A stretch of DNA of 64,000 bases from Xanthoparmelia taractica (taxonomy: Eukaryota; Ascomycota; Lecanoromycetes; Lecanorales; Parmeliaceae). The stretch spans positions 1 through 64,000 of the forward strand of contig JANQBS010000173.1 in NCBI GenBank assembly GCA_033085395.1, in the 5' to 3' direction. A program made the position numbers and the translations under genes. Shown here piece after piece: positions 1-12,179 of the stretch. The notes below the pieces were generated by a model that saw nothing but the letters and a program-made list of their open reading frames with translations, made no database searches and was not told the DNA's origin. Each line of letters starts with the position of its first letter. Position 1 is the first letter of the stretch.

Positions 1-463
1 ATAATTCTATTTATAATTATTTATATAATTATCTATAAATTAATATAATTATTTATATATTAATATATCTATATATCTTTAGATATATTTTATATCTATT
101 TAATAATATCTAGAATTATTTCTTAAAATTATTTTAATTAATTCTATATTTATAAGTTTAATTCTTTTCTTTATATATTTTAATTTATAAATAATTAAAT
201 AATATTTTATATTACTATCTTAACTATATACGACTTTAAGACTATAATTATTATTCTAAATAGTAGCGTTAAATAAACTTTCACTTAGTTCTATTAATAC
301 GCTTACTTTTCTTAGACTATACTTTTTCTAATTAATTCTATTAATCGCATATAGTCTTATATTATAGTTACTATCTTCTACTATAATTACTTAAGTGCGC
401 GATTACTCGTATATTACTTGCTATCGTCGCTAAGAAAAGAAAGCTAATTCGAAAAAAACTAAG

Positions 464-755
464 CTATTAATAAACTCGATATTCTTATTTTAATCCCTTA
501 CTTCCTCTTAATTATTATTACTTCTATTATCTTTCGCCTCGTTTCGATTATTTATAAGTATTATTAGTAATAACTTAGATTACTCTCTTTCTCGTTTTAT
601 TATTAGTATCTATTAATAAACTTAATATTCTTACTTTAAGCTCTTACTTTAAATCCTTACTTTCTCTTATCTATTATTACTTCTATTATCTTTCGTCTTA
701 TCTCGACTATCTTTAAGTACTATTAATAGTTTATTAAATTACTCTCTCTTATTAT
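464..755 (+). repeat. Imperfect 146-bp tandem duplication
   Basis: Two copies, about 464-609 and 610-755, both open with CTATTAATAAAC and both contain TATTATTACTTCTATTATCT followed by TTTCG. They differ by many transitions and a few indels. The differences are mostly C/T and A/G, as expected if both copies were mutated by RIP after duplication. Confidence 0.6.
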
Positions 756-3399
756 ATTTAAGTTACTCTTATCTCGATATCTTCTAGTAGTTATTCTTAT
801 TATTATAATTATAATTACTTTCATCCCCATTAATAATAACGACTCGATCTTCGCGATATAGCTCGCCTAAGGCGAGTATAGTCTAGATATCTTCGTAGTC
901 TTCGAACTATTAGTAGATAAGTCGCCGCTCGACTATCGAGCTCTGCGATCTTATTTTCGAAAGACTCTAATATCTTATTACTTTAAGCGCTAGATTATTA
1001 ATAATACTATTATCTAAAAGTTAAACGTATTAATATAATAATAGATTAATATTATTAAAGAGATTCTATTTAAGCTAGATATCGATTAACTCGTAATTCT
1101 TTAGACTATATAAAGCGTAACGTTAGTTTAAACCTAAAATTCGTTCCCTACTCTCAATACTTCTAAGGTCTTTATATTAATCGCTAAAGATTATATCTAT
1201 AAATAATTCTTTTTTAACTTCTATCTCGTATAAGATAATTATTAATTACGCTCTATATATAATACTCGCTTACTTTTATACGTTCGTCGAGAAGATTTAG
1301 AATAAATATAATATTACGCGTGCGACTATAGAGGTCGATAGCGAGACTGCGAACGATTTCTTCTCCTTCGACTCTAATAATAATAACTCTAATTTATCGA
1401 CTTCTAGTAATATTCGTCCCTTTACTTCGCTCTCTTTTTTCTTTTAATCTATTAGTAGTTTCTTATAATTCTTTATCTATATCTCGATATTTAATATATT
1501 ATAGAAGAGACGTTATAATTCGCGCGATCTTCTACTTGAGATATAAAAGTATATTAAATTAAATATAGTTCGCGTAAATATCGTGTATAAATCTCGTAAT
1601 AAACTTAATCGTATTAATAAACGAATCTCTAAGAAATCTTTAATTAAATAGCTAGTAATTAATAATAATTTTAATAATAAAAAAATCGTATATAATTACG
1701 TAAATATCGATTATCTTCTCTAATATTAGGATATAATTAAGAAGAAGATAAATTTATATATTATATCTCTTCTATTAATAGGCGATAGAGTATACGTTAA
1801 TATAAATTATAAGACTAAGATCTCTAGCGATGGAAGAAGGCGAGCTTTCGATATTTTTATCGCTCGGTTCTTCTCTACTAAGAACGGCGAATTCTACGAT
1901 ATTAATAATATTATAATATTCTAAGGCGCCGTAACGTCTATATATAATCGTTTAACTACGGGTAATTTCGAAGGGGAAGGGGTTTATCTACTAAGTACGT
2001 ATACGACTAATAAAGCTTTATAAGGGAATTAATAAGAGGGCGTTCTGCTATATAATAGCTGAGCTATATATATATAGTATAGAATAGAATAGTAAATAAA
2101 CGATACTTTACTTATAAATCGCGCTCGTTTCGATTAATTAATTATTAGATAAATACGTATAATTAAAGAATATCCAGCCTATCTAATAGATCTACCTATT
2201 ATATACGAAGGGGCTATATGCATTACCAGGACTAGTCTCGTCTTTTCCTATCTATTTAATCTCTAACTTTTATTCTTAATATTTAATCTCTAATCTAGCT
2301 AAGTTCTTTTTCTTATATATTTAGTATCTTTCTTTATAATTATTCTTATCTCTATTTAGACTAGAGTAATAAGAAAAAAGATTATCTATAAATAGAGAGA
2401 TCGCTTCGACTATATACGATACGAGTCTCTTCGTCGAGAGTTAGAAGAGAGATTTTTACTATCTTAGATATTAGAGAACTATTAATATTATCTTACGAGG
2501 AAGAGAGTATTCTATAATACGAACTCGCTCGATATAAGTTAAATTTTTCTTAAATTAAGACGCTAAAATCGAATATAATCTCGATATTAAAGTCTATTTA
2601 TTAAATCTCTATTATATAGAATTTCTAATTAAAGAAAAAAGAATAAAGAAGATTCGTTAAGATCTCGTCGAGAGGACTCGTATATAATTCTTAATAAATC
2701 TTTGTTTATTACTTAATTAATCTTATAGCTTAACGAGTTCGAGCTTAATATTAGATAGCGATAACGCGATAAATAGCCCTAAGCGAGTACTATAAAATAC
2801 ACTCTTTAGAATTTTCATTGCATATAATCTAATCGAGTTATACTCGATCTTCTAAGTCGGTTTACACTATAAACGCCAAGGCGCGCTAGCCCGGCGACTC
2901 GCGGCGAGAAGACTACGCGATTTAATTAAACGATCGCCTAACTCGTTTTATAGCGTGAACCGATTGAGTTCTATAATTAGATGTGCGAAAAGAGTAAGAG
3001 AGATAATTTAAAATTATTCTATAAATAATTATAGAAGAGATCGACTTAGCGATCTTACGTAGATTACAATTTAAGAAAATAATATATTATAGTTATTATT
3101 CTAGCTATTATTTATTAGAATAATTATATTTATTTAGCGAGATTAAATTAAAAGAGAGTTTATCTTAATATTACTTATTAAGTATCTAAGTTTAATAATT
3201 ACTTAAGTTAATTTCGCCCTAACTTATATATTAATCTAAAATTTTCTTATCTTATTCGTTACCTAATATAAGAAATAATCTATATTATAAAATATCTCTA
3301 TATATACTAGAAATTTCTTAGACTATTTTATAATATTAATAATTTCTTATCTTATATCTTTATAAGTAATCTAATATAATTCTCTTATAATATTCTCTT

Positions 3400-4735
3400 A
3401 TAATATAATATAATACGATATAATATAATATTTTATTAAATATACTAGATCTTTCCGGCTCGTAGTTACTACTACTTAAGATATTTAAAGAACATATCGC
3501 TATTAATCTATTCTTTAAGTCTTCTATTTATTAATTAACTAAGATTAATTATTTAAAGTAGATCGTAAATATATAAGTCTTATTAAGAAAATAAAAGTTA
3601 TAGAAGTATACTTAAGAAGAGATCTTCGATATACTAACTCCCATAGCTTAGATTAAATAAATTAAGTCTTTTATAGATATCGTAGATATTATAATCTCTA
3701 TAATTAGTCTTAGAGTTAAAAAGAGACTTATCGTCGATGTATTTAACTATAGCTTTAAGATAATAATTTAAATCTCGACTCGATTTTAGTCTAAGAGCGA
3801 TAATAAGTTTATATAACTTATAAAAGTCTATTATATTATTAAGTATTACGATTTCGAATAAATATCTAATTCTATAACGTATATTAACACTCTCGAAGAA
3901 TATATTCTCGCGATAAACGTTATTCTTATATCTAATAAATAAATAATTCTCTATTTTATAATATCTCTCTCGAATAATTTTTAGTATTTAATTAAGATCT
4001 AGACTATTATATCTAATATAATAATTATAAAAGCTATTACGATATTACTAAAAAAGAAGAGAAAGAGAAAGAAGTCTAAGAATTAAGAGATAATCTATAT
4101 AATAGCTACGATAATTAAGAATAAAGCTTAGACTAAAGAAAGAATATCGTGTAAGACTTATAGAAAGATCTACGACTATATATATTAAGATAAATATTCG
4201 AATCTAATATTAAAATGACTATAAGAAAAAAGAAATACTAAACGAAAGTGTATCGAGTTAGCTTAAGTAGTAATCGCGTATTCGTTTTAGGTAGGGGAGC
4301 CTTAGAATAGTATATGTATGTGCGTGTGTGTGCGTGTGTGTTGATATGTTATAGGAGGATAATATATGCGTTAGGATAACGAGTGCCAGAATAGTATGTT
4401 GAAACACTAGAATGGTGTGCGCGTTAGGATAACGAGTGCTAGAATAACATATTGAAACACTAGGATGGTGCGTGCATTAGGATAATAAGTGATACTAGAA
4501 TAATGTGTTGAAATACTAGAATAATACGTGCATTAGGATAATAAGTGATATTAGAATAATATGTATATGTGGGATCTAAAATTTATATATAGCTTTATGT
4601 TTTAATCTAGTAATAGGGGAGTGTTGAAATTTAATTTCTAATATTAATATAGGAATTATTCCCAGTCTTCTAGCGATAGTCGCTTAACTAGTCATCTAAT
4701 TCTATATGTAAAATAGTTCTATTTTATAGAAGTGT
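3400..4735 (+). mobile_element. Degraded gag-like / LTR retroelement relic
   Basis: Two sites share the start TGTTGAAAT, at 4622 and 4733. The first follows a purine-rich stretch (AATAGGGGAG), as a polypurine tract precedes a 3' LTR in Ty1/Copia elements. Upstream, around 4150-4200, a frame with stops reads C-K-T-Y-R-K-I-Y, which resembles a gag zinc knuckle after RIP-type C-to-T change. No intact polymerase and no matching 5' LTR were found, so the element class is a guess and it may have been a gag-only, non-autonomous element. Confidence 0.35.
4306..4571 (+). repeat. TG-rich tandem repeat (53-56 bp units) that escaped RIP
   Basis: After a short TG microsatellite (about 4310-4343) come units at 4368-4420 (53 bp), 4421-4473 (53 bp), 4474-4529 (56 bp) and a partial unit to about 4571. 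Each starts GCGTTAGGATAA or GCATTAGGATAA and contains a (T)ATTGAAA/TGTTGAAA step. The island is full of TG and CA while sequence on both sides has almost none, so it was not mutated with its surroundings. The later units carry more T/A changes than the first two. Confidence 0.75.
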
Positions 4736-6500
4736 TGAAATATAATTAATTATTCTTTTATATTTTTAATAAACTTCTAAATTAGTATAATTTCTTTATT
4801 TATATTAATAAATTACTAATTTAAGATTCGCTTTATTAAAATAATCTATTCGTCGATACTAAAGCTTTATTACTTTCTCGTTAAATATTAAACTTATTAT
4901 TAAAGCTCTTATATTTTACTAAATAAGCGTTGCGATTCTAGTTATTAATTAAGTAACTTCGCGAATATAAATATTATTAATCTTAAAAGTACTTTTAATA
5001 AGCTTAATATCTCGAAAAATATAATAATCGTTCTCTTTAAACGAGATCGCGAATTTATTTCGCGTTATTTAATTAATTAAAAATAGCTCGTATATAAATA
5101 CTAATATATATAATATATTATTAATACTTACTACGTTACTAAATTTTTTCGATACTAGTTATTTTATCTTAATTATATCGCGATTCTTTATATATACGAT
5201 AATTTTATTAGCGATTAAGATTCTCGCTTAATACGATTAATACTTAATAAAATTCTTCTTATTAAAGTATATATTATTAATATAACTCGAATTAATTATT
5301 TAATCGTAAATTATAATAAGCGAAGTAATTCTAGTCGTATAGACTAGAATATAAATTGAAATCTTATATAATAATTTATTAATAATCTAATCTTTAAAGA
5401 CTTTTTTCTCGAAGTTTAAAGAAAGAGATAAAAATCTAGAGATTTTCTAGCGAATATCGCTAGTTAGATTCGTTAAATCGTTAGAATTAAGCTAAGTTAT
5501 TAACTTAATCTTCGCTTTTATCTATAGTAAAGAAGTTAAAGTTAGATTCTACTCGAGAACGTAGTATATAAGCTCTTTAAGTGTCGCTTTCTTATTATAT
5601 TTAAGTATAGAAATAGCGACCTCTAAATTCTAATATTAATCGTCTTCTTAGATATCTACTTCGTATATAGTTAAATAAATTATAGTCGAAATATAAGTGT
5701 AATTGTTATTTATAAAATTATTAAATCTTTCGCTATTAATTATATTCGTCTTAGACTTATTCTTAAGACTTTTAATTATCTTTTCTAAATAAAAAGTTTA
5801 GTAATTAAATAATTAATACTTCTTTCTTTTCTTACTAATTAATAAGATATATCTAAAGCACTTCGAAACGTTATTATTTTCTTTATAATTGCTACTATTA
5901 GAATTCTTCGACGATTAATTATTAATATTATTATTATTTTCTCGATTACGTTTAAAGATTCTTTTCTTACGATGTAAATTATTATTGAATTTAAAATTCT
6001 TTTTATTTTCTTATTTCTTATTAAATCTTCTTATAAAAGCGATTATAATCTATTTCTTAATATCTCGTTTAAATAATCGATCTTCTCTATAAAGAAGCGT
6101 AATTATCTTATTGAAGTCGAGTATATTATCGAGTTAAATAATTAAGCGAAGTACGAAATTCTTATATTTAGAGTCTAAACTATTTAATAATAAGATTATT
6201 AGAATTTAATCTTCGATTGGCGCTCTTATTCGCTTGAGATTCTTGACTTTTATTCGATTATTAACAATATAGATCTTAATTAAGTTCTCACTTATAGATA
6301 TAAATATAATTTATAATTATATTATTATTTTTAATTATAGATTAATTATTAAAACGATTAGAGAGACTTATTAATATTTCTTCTTAATTATTTAAAACCT
6401 CTCTTTTATTAAGAATATATTCGATATTTACACGCGATTATAATAGACTAGAGCGTATAAGAGATAAAGTTAAACGATACGTAGTTTATTTATATGTAGA

Positions 6501-9500
6501 TCGAAAGATAGAGAAGTCTATGGAGATTAGAAAGCCACTGCTGGAATTTTTAATTAATATCGTTAAAACGTCACGATTAGAAATTAAAAAACGGTCTTAG
6601 TAGATTTCAAGAGGACTATTTGACTGTAAGCTATGTAAGATAGCTATATGTTAGGCCGTACGGAGCCATATGGGTGCCTGTGGGTGCGCCGTATGGGCTT
6701 GCTTATGGGCTTCATATGAGTTCAAATAAGGTGCGCCTTCTATGAAGCGCGGCACCCGAACCCATGACTCAATATTTTTGGTTCTATGGTACAATTGGAA
6801 AGCGCCCTCACACTATATATAATTATAATAGGTGCTGGGAAGAGCATTTGGAAGCTATTTCATAGATATAGAAATTTGATGGTGTATTTCAAGAGAGTTT
6901 ACCCGAATTTTGCCAGGCGATGGGATACCTATCGGCATACGATAGGTCAGTAGAAGCAGAGATGTCGGCACTTGATCATTCGCTTATAGAAATGTTTCCT
7001 ATATAACCAATATTATCGTTCAGTGCGAGGCTCCTCAAATCATCAACTCGAGTAATGATCTACACGTCGGACAATCACAGTATTGGAAAGCACAGCAACC
7101 GAAGCTACCGGGTCAAACAGAAGGTACTTGACTTCATCCGGGCGGCCTTCGTGTTCGTGAAGAAGGAAAGAAGCGTTGCAGTCACAATGTTTGGTTTCAC
7201 TACTCCAACAGTTATTGCGGCAAGAGTATACTTTCGTGAAAGACGGGAACGTAGTTTCTGTACGTCACGTCACCATCGCTAGGGGCCTGGCAATGGAGAA
7301 GCTCATCTCGCAGCATCGAATCGATGGTGTGTTAGATTTGACAACATCATAGCTGGCCGATGACTCACTTGGCTGAGCTATGGTTGCTGATCGGACAGAT
7401 TCACAGCTGCACCGCCCGCCAACATGGGTTTAAGAGGTTTAGGTGTTTTCAGTTTCGGGCCACGAGCTTTCGTTCCTGCTCAATTGAGCGAAGCATTATC
7501 CTATGAGCACAGCCCGTAAACTACGTTGATGCGCACTTCTGTAGATGGGAAATGGAAGTTGGGAGGGCTGTTTGCAAAGAAACCGGAAGACACTATTCAG
7601 AGGCCTGCCGTGGTACGAGTCTTCATACATAAGATTGGGATCGGTGTGCGGAAGATCGAGGGCTATCAATTACGGCGGCTTTTCCACAGACACGGTTAAG
7701 ACTTTGGTGCAGCTCAGGGGAACAGATTGCTAAATCCGACACCAATCAGTTAATTCCTTTGCGTCTAATTCTGGATTGATGGGGCTAGAGTACAAGGCAA
7801 AGATGACTATACACGGAGTTCGGGCATGGTGCAGGCTCAGTAAGGCAGACTAGGAACGCTTTTTAGTGCCAGTGCTTGGTTCTTTAACCCACCAGTTAAG
7901 GAAACAAAGGGACACCTGCAGACACTTGTAGGGAAGGAGAGATGCTGCTTTCGACGTCTGGTTTGGAGCATCAGACTGTTTCGTGTGCGGGCCGAAAGCC
8001 CGCAAAATCTGATGAGATGCGATCCTCAATGGCGACTGCTGCCGACTGCATAGAGTCCAGCGCTTGCATACTCCAACCCAAAGTTAAGAAGCTAGATTGT
8101 ACCTTCGAAAACTGGCTATAACCAACATCTCACGACCTAAACTCATCGATGGTACGTCTCACTAGACTGCTTCAAAGTCTTAAAGGCTTATGGTAGGTAC
8201 TTGCACGAAGGGTCCATGTATCTACCTTTCCTCACATATCTTCATAAGATGATTGTGGCCTCACTACTATTGGTCTTTTCTTTCCATTCCCTCTACTAGG
8301 GTATTTGAGTAGAGTTACGCCAGGCTAACTATACCTACAAGTACGCACGATTCCAAGTGTATCTTCAAAGCAACGGTGAAAGGGCCACTTAGAGGAGTGC
8401 CACCACAATCTCCTGTCTTATCGAGCCTATGAGTCGTGTGCTATTGTCAAATTGTGGACGCTATACTTGCCGATCACGCTTGCCAGTGCAAGTACGGAGT
8501 AGCAACACTTGCCATCTCGAGACTAGGGCCAAACCGCCGAAACTGCTCATGGCTTGCGCGTCTTCGCCCCTTGAAGAGGGAATTAAGGGCCGGAACGCTC
8601 CGAATGAGTTGGCGCCGACGCTTGAGCTTTCTTAAAATTCCATATGAAAACTCTATAGTACCAGAAAGAGGCTCAAAGTCGAGCGATTAAAAATTGGAAT
8701 ATCATTCTCGCTTAGCTCCTTAGAACTTTCTCGGCGAGCTCGATTTGAGCGAGTTTTCCTATTGAGCATGTTTCCCCTGCTCTCGTGCATCGAGAAGAAT
8801 GAAGGATCCCTGGTAGGTCTCTTGAGAAATGGTTACCCCTGAGTCAAAGTTGTCAAAGATGCATGAGTCTTGCGACGTTGTATTAACCTTGTTGTCGATA
8901 CTTTCTATCTGCCACGGGTCTAGATGCTTGCGCTTTCACCCTCACCTACACTCCATCTAAACCCCAAAAGGAACATGTTTGATTCAAAATGCGTCTTGCC
9001 AACCATCTAGTTTAGTATTTCCAGTGATCGAAAGTGGTAAGTGCAAGTTTTTTAGTGCCGCCACGAAGTGGCTTTCGAGGGTGTACTAGGGAAGAAACTT
9101 GCTCAGTATCACCTTTTTTTTTTTTAGGCTGGGGCATGACTGGACCCCTACTTCACAGTGGTAGGTTTGAGTATATATTAGTCCCGCAATGCTCCTTTCT
9201 AATTTATCAGCACCATCACATACTACCCTTCACGACTATTGTCCCTTACAATTGTACTCAACATTGCTTGTACAATATTATAGCTGCCTCATAATTCATC
9301 CCTACAGCGTTGATAGGGGTCATCACCATCGTTACTATCATCATCATCACCATTACCATCAGAGACAGCACCACTTATACAACCACCATCATGCTTGCCG
9401 TCACAGCAAGTCGCTCTTCATCTTCTGACAATTGGAGGAGGTGCAAGGACGGGAAGACGAACGAGGGATCCACACTGAGAAGTTGGCGAGATAGGAGAGT

Positions 9501-9645
9501 GTCACAGGAGAGCGGAGAGATGAAGCAGAGTGGAGAAGTCAAGGGGTTGTTGGGGAGTTGGAGAGTTGAGAAGCAGAAGAAGGAGAAGGTACCAGAGGTG
9601 CCACGGGTGTACGGAGGCTGCACACCCCCAGAATGGAAGCTTCAG
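6501..9645. other. Gene-poor transition region
   Basis: Base composition returns to normal after about 6500 but no reading frame here has a recognisable domain, plausible codon pattern and splice structure. Short iterations of TATGGGCTT/GTGGGTGCG lie at about 6660-6720. A poly-T run is at about 9114-9125. An imperfect CAT/ACC microsatellite runs from about 9318 to 9392. I see no supportable gene. Confidence 0.5.
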
Positions 9646-10408
9646 ATGATGTACAAGCAATTGAAAACAAAAAATAGCTACTTCACAACGTGGCTTGTGG
9701 AATCACTCTACCCAAATATCGAAAGCCTTCCATACTACATTACCCTGTCAGAAAAGCAACCCTATGGTAAGCGCACAAAATAGATCGGGTCGTGACAATC
9801 AACGAAACACCTTGCCAACCTCAAAAGACCACACAGACTACAAAATCACCGTCAATAAGATCACCGAGCTTGCGCGTCAAATACAGCAAGTCCCACCGAG
9901 CACAATTGCTCTTCTCGACCGCCTGATTCCAGAACGAACTGAATACTCATACTGGTTGTCACGAAATCCGACGGACGTAATATCAGAGTACATCAATGAA
10001 AGCCACGCATACTACATCGAGGTCCTAAAGGAAGTGAGAACTATCCTAGCCGAGCGGATCGAGCTCGAAGCGAAGACAGCACCTCAGACAAAAGCAGCAG
10101 CTCCAGCAAATACTCTCAGCGTCTCAAATCATAGCCACAAGGTCGCCCTCGGCAAGCGCAAAAATTCGTTCACCACGCTCCAAGGACCGGACCAAAGCAA
10201 AGCGGTCAAAACAGAAACCACCAAATCCAAATCAGAGCTTGCCTTGGTAAACCAGGCCAACCCCTCCGTGACAGCTTATAACAAACAACAAGAGAAGTGG
10301 AGACAAGTGATAGCCGAGAACTGCGATAAAACGAGCGAGAAAAAATGCGATACCCCCTCCAGACCCATGAGCTACGCAGCCGCATTGCGTATTGCAATCA
10401 CCGCATAG
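9646..10408 (+). CDS. DUF6604-like protein, N-terminal part
   Basis: Exon 1 (9646-9766) encodes YKQLKTKNSYFTTWLVES, matching from memory the YKxxTxxFxxWL opening of the fungal DUF6604 domain. An intron at 9767-9836 (GTAAGC...CACAG, 70 bp; an alternative AG at 9827 is also in frame) joins in phase to exon 2, which continues the domain (PPSTIALLDRLIPERTEY and SHAYYIEVLKEVRTIL). After the domain comes a charged linker ending SYAAALR. The frame stops at TAG 10406-10408, but what look like further exons follow (10409-10929), so the gene may be longer or broken. The start is uncertain: an in-frame ATG at 9391 would add about 85 low-complexity residues. DUF6604 has no known reaction; it caps larger fungal proteins, some with NLR-like parts. 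Confidence 0.55.
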
Positions 10409-10780
10409 ATCTCTCAACGAAGTCAAACGGTAAGCCGAAGACTGCCGTCTCCTACCAACAGCACTGACTCTCTCAGAATCCAGACAAACACAAGATAGCC
10501 AGCAACAAACACGAGAACACCAGCGCAGCTCGTTCGAAGTTGCAGCGCGGAATGAATCAAGTTTGGAAAGAAGGCAAACGGTAAGCACAACCTAGCTGTT
10601 TCTGTCAACAGCATTGACTCTACCAGCATGGAGACAACTACAAGAAGGCCGAGACCAGCTGCGAGAACACGAGCGCAACTCATCTGAAGGTGGTGCGTGG
10701 AATGAATTGGGGTATCAAAAGGGAGGCAAACGGTGAGCCAAAGTTTTCAGGCTAGCGTAGACGTGACTAACTTCTGATAG
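10296..10780 (+). repeat. Triplicated exon-intron module
   Basis: Three consecutive modules each end in CAAACG followed by a GTAAGC or GTGAGC donor (10430, 10581, 10733). The exon parts are homologous: module 2 and module 3 share the peptides ENTSA and RGMN in the same relative places, and module 1 (from about 10296) shares the TGGAGACAA start and an IAENCDKTSE-type stretch. The introns are near equal in length (46-48 bp). This is a tandem duplication of an exon together with its flanking intron. Confidence 0.6.
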
Positions 10781-10929
10781 AACGGAAATGTTGGAACTTG
10801 GCAGATGGAGGGATGCAAAGACCGAAAGCGATGGCTCGTGAAGTGGACGGAGCTTACGGGAGGTTTGGGAGATCGTTGGAGGCCGGGCTCGTGACCCGGA
10901 ACAAAACTGTGTTTCAGCATTGTGTTTAG
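10409..10929 (+). other. Probable downstream exons of the DUF6604-like gene
   Basis: Reading past the TAG at 10406, the frame stays open to a donor at 10430. Three short introns follow: 10430-10476 (47 bp), 10581-10626 (46 bp) and 10733-10780 (48 bp), each with a TGAC or CTAAC branch-like site and an AG end. The last exon (10781-10929) reads W-N-L-A-D-G-G-M and GRFGRSLEAGLVTRNKTVF before TAG at 10927-10929, which looks like a genuine C-terminus. The phases do not allow one clean frame through all exons: the homologous frame of the second module runs into a TGA in the third. Either the splicing differs from this model or the gene is decaying. Confidence 0.4.
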
Positions 10930-11333
10930 TGGAGGATACATGTATGATTGCAAGCAGAGCTGGGTGGAGGACTTTTTGAATAGCAGGCGGTCAAAATTTG
11001 GGTTTCATTGCGGTAGTCATCGAAAGAAGGGATGGGCTTGCAGTCAGCATCAGGGACAGACTGCAGTTTGACAATATGTTTGCTAGTCTTCTCAATAGCG
11101 TCAAAACGTTTCACCTCAATACTATCATATCCTAGTTTCGTCGGGAGTTCTGCCACGGCTCCTTGCATGCTCGCCGTCATACGCACATCGTGATTGTCTT
11201 GCCCAAGCACTCTAATGCGGGCGTCACCAAGATCGTAGCTTGTGCAAGTGTACAGCAACAAAAGCCCACGATCAGTATGTTTGATCACTAGCTCAAGCCG
11301 CGACAGCAAAGAAATGGCAGAGCCAGGAGCCAA
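10926..11333 (-). CDS. Unrecognised protein fragment (possible terminal exon)
   Basis: An open frame of about 135 residues on the minus strand, ending tail-to-tail with the DUF6604 locus (4-base overlap). It has a protein-like composition, for example DLGDARIRVLGQDNHDVR and KPIPSFDDYRNETQIL, and no long repeats. It has no upstream ATG in frame: a TAG lies just before it and could be the 3' end of an intron, so this may be the last exon of a spliced gene or a relic. I do not recognise the family. Confidence 0.35.
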   Translation of the reverse strand: MAPGSAISLLSRLELVIKHTDRGLLLLYTCTSYDLGDARIRVLGQDNHDVRMTASMQGAVAELPTKLGYDSIEVKRFDAIEKTSKHIVKLQSVPDADCKPIPSFDDYRNETQILTACYSKSPPPSSACNHTCILH

Positions 11334-12179
11334 AGGCCCGTACTATGAAGTCGTGGACCAGGTAGATAGTGAAGGAACATAAGCATGAGAAGCTCAATCT
11401 CGGAATTTTCCTACATGGCTAATCATTTCTTAACGGCAGCTTAAACAGGACTCACTGACCGACTGGCTTCCGAGATTGGGAAGGCAACTAATGATATTCT
11501 GATGGATGCCATTTCCGTACACCGCGTTGTTGATGTGATTCTATTGGGTATACCTGTCAATGTAGAAAGATTTCTCAGTAGAAGCCGCAAGATCGGTCTG
11601 CTCGGATGCTTTTGTGGTGATAGTCGTCACTGGCGCCGAGATATTCCACCACTTGGTGGACTATACCTCGAAAATGTTAATTCACATTCTCTTCGACTCG
11701 GAAACATTAGGTAACTTGGGCTGGTACACAGCGTAATTGGCAGCTAATGTCATGCATAGTCAGAAAACATCACAGATATATCCAACAGCTCATCTTTAAG
11801 AAGCGTGCATGCCCTCGAAGATGGATCATTGTCTTCTATGTCGTGGCAATCTACGTGATCCATGCTGACAGCCAAATTTGGGTGTCAGTCGTATACTCCG
11901 CATGGTCCCGTAACGGGAGCCTGTCATAAAAGCACATGCTATACTCTCCCTCGCATAAAACCAAGAACCATTCTGTCATCTCCATGTATACCGCTTCCCT
12001 CAGGTCTCTTCACATGCTCTGCTTCACGTTTAGATCATCGGGTTATCCCCCAGTAACACCCCGTACCCTTTCTCCATTCCCGCCTTAAAGCCCTCGCGCT
12101 GACCACTGACTTTTTACCGACTCTTTACCAGTCTTAGAGTGAGATATTACATCTCCGATCGGCCAAGACTGCCGCCGTC
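11334..12179. other. No supportable gene
   Basis: Several short overlapping frames on both strands, none with a recognisable domain. This stretch would hold the 5' parts of the minus-strand fragment at 10926-11333 if it is a spliced gene, and the 3' flank of the PTH11-like gene. Confidence 0.4.

Larger units (their letters stand above)
1..6500. repeat. AT-rich RIP-mutated repeat block
   Basis: Very AT-rich sequence with almost no open frames. Long runs hold no CA or TG dinucleotide while CG is kept (for example 421-600), which is the expected trace of RIP changing CpA to TpA. The pattern ends near 6500, where CA and TG return. Nearly all of it is presumably dead transposon sequence. No gene can be read in it. 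A small GC-rich patch lies at about 2870-2945. Confidence 0.85.

Noticed and set aside
9034..9428. Overlapping plus-strand frames with His-rich peptides
   Set aside because: They are translations of a CAT/ACC microsatellite with no domain or splice partner.
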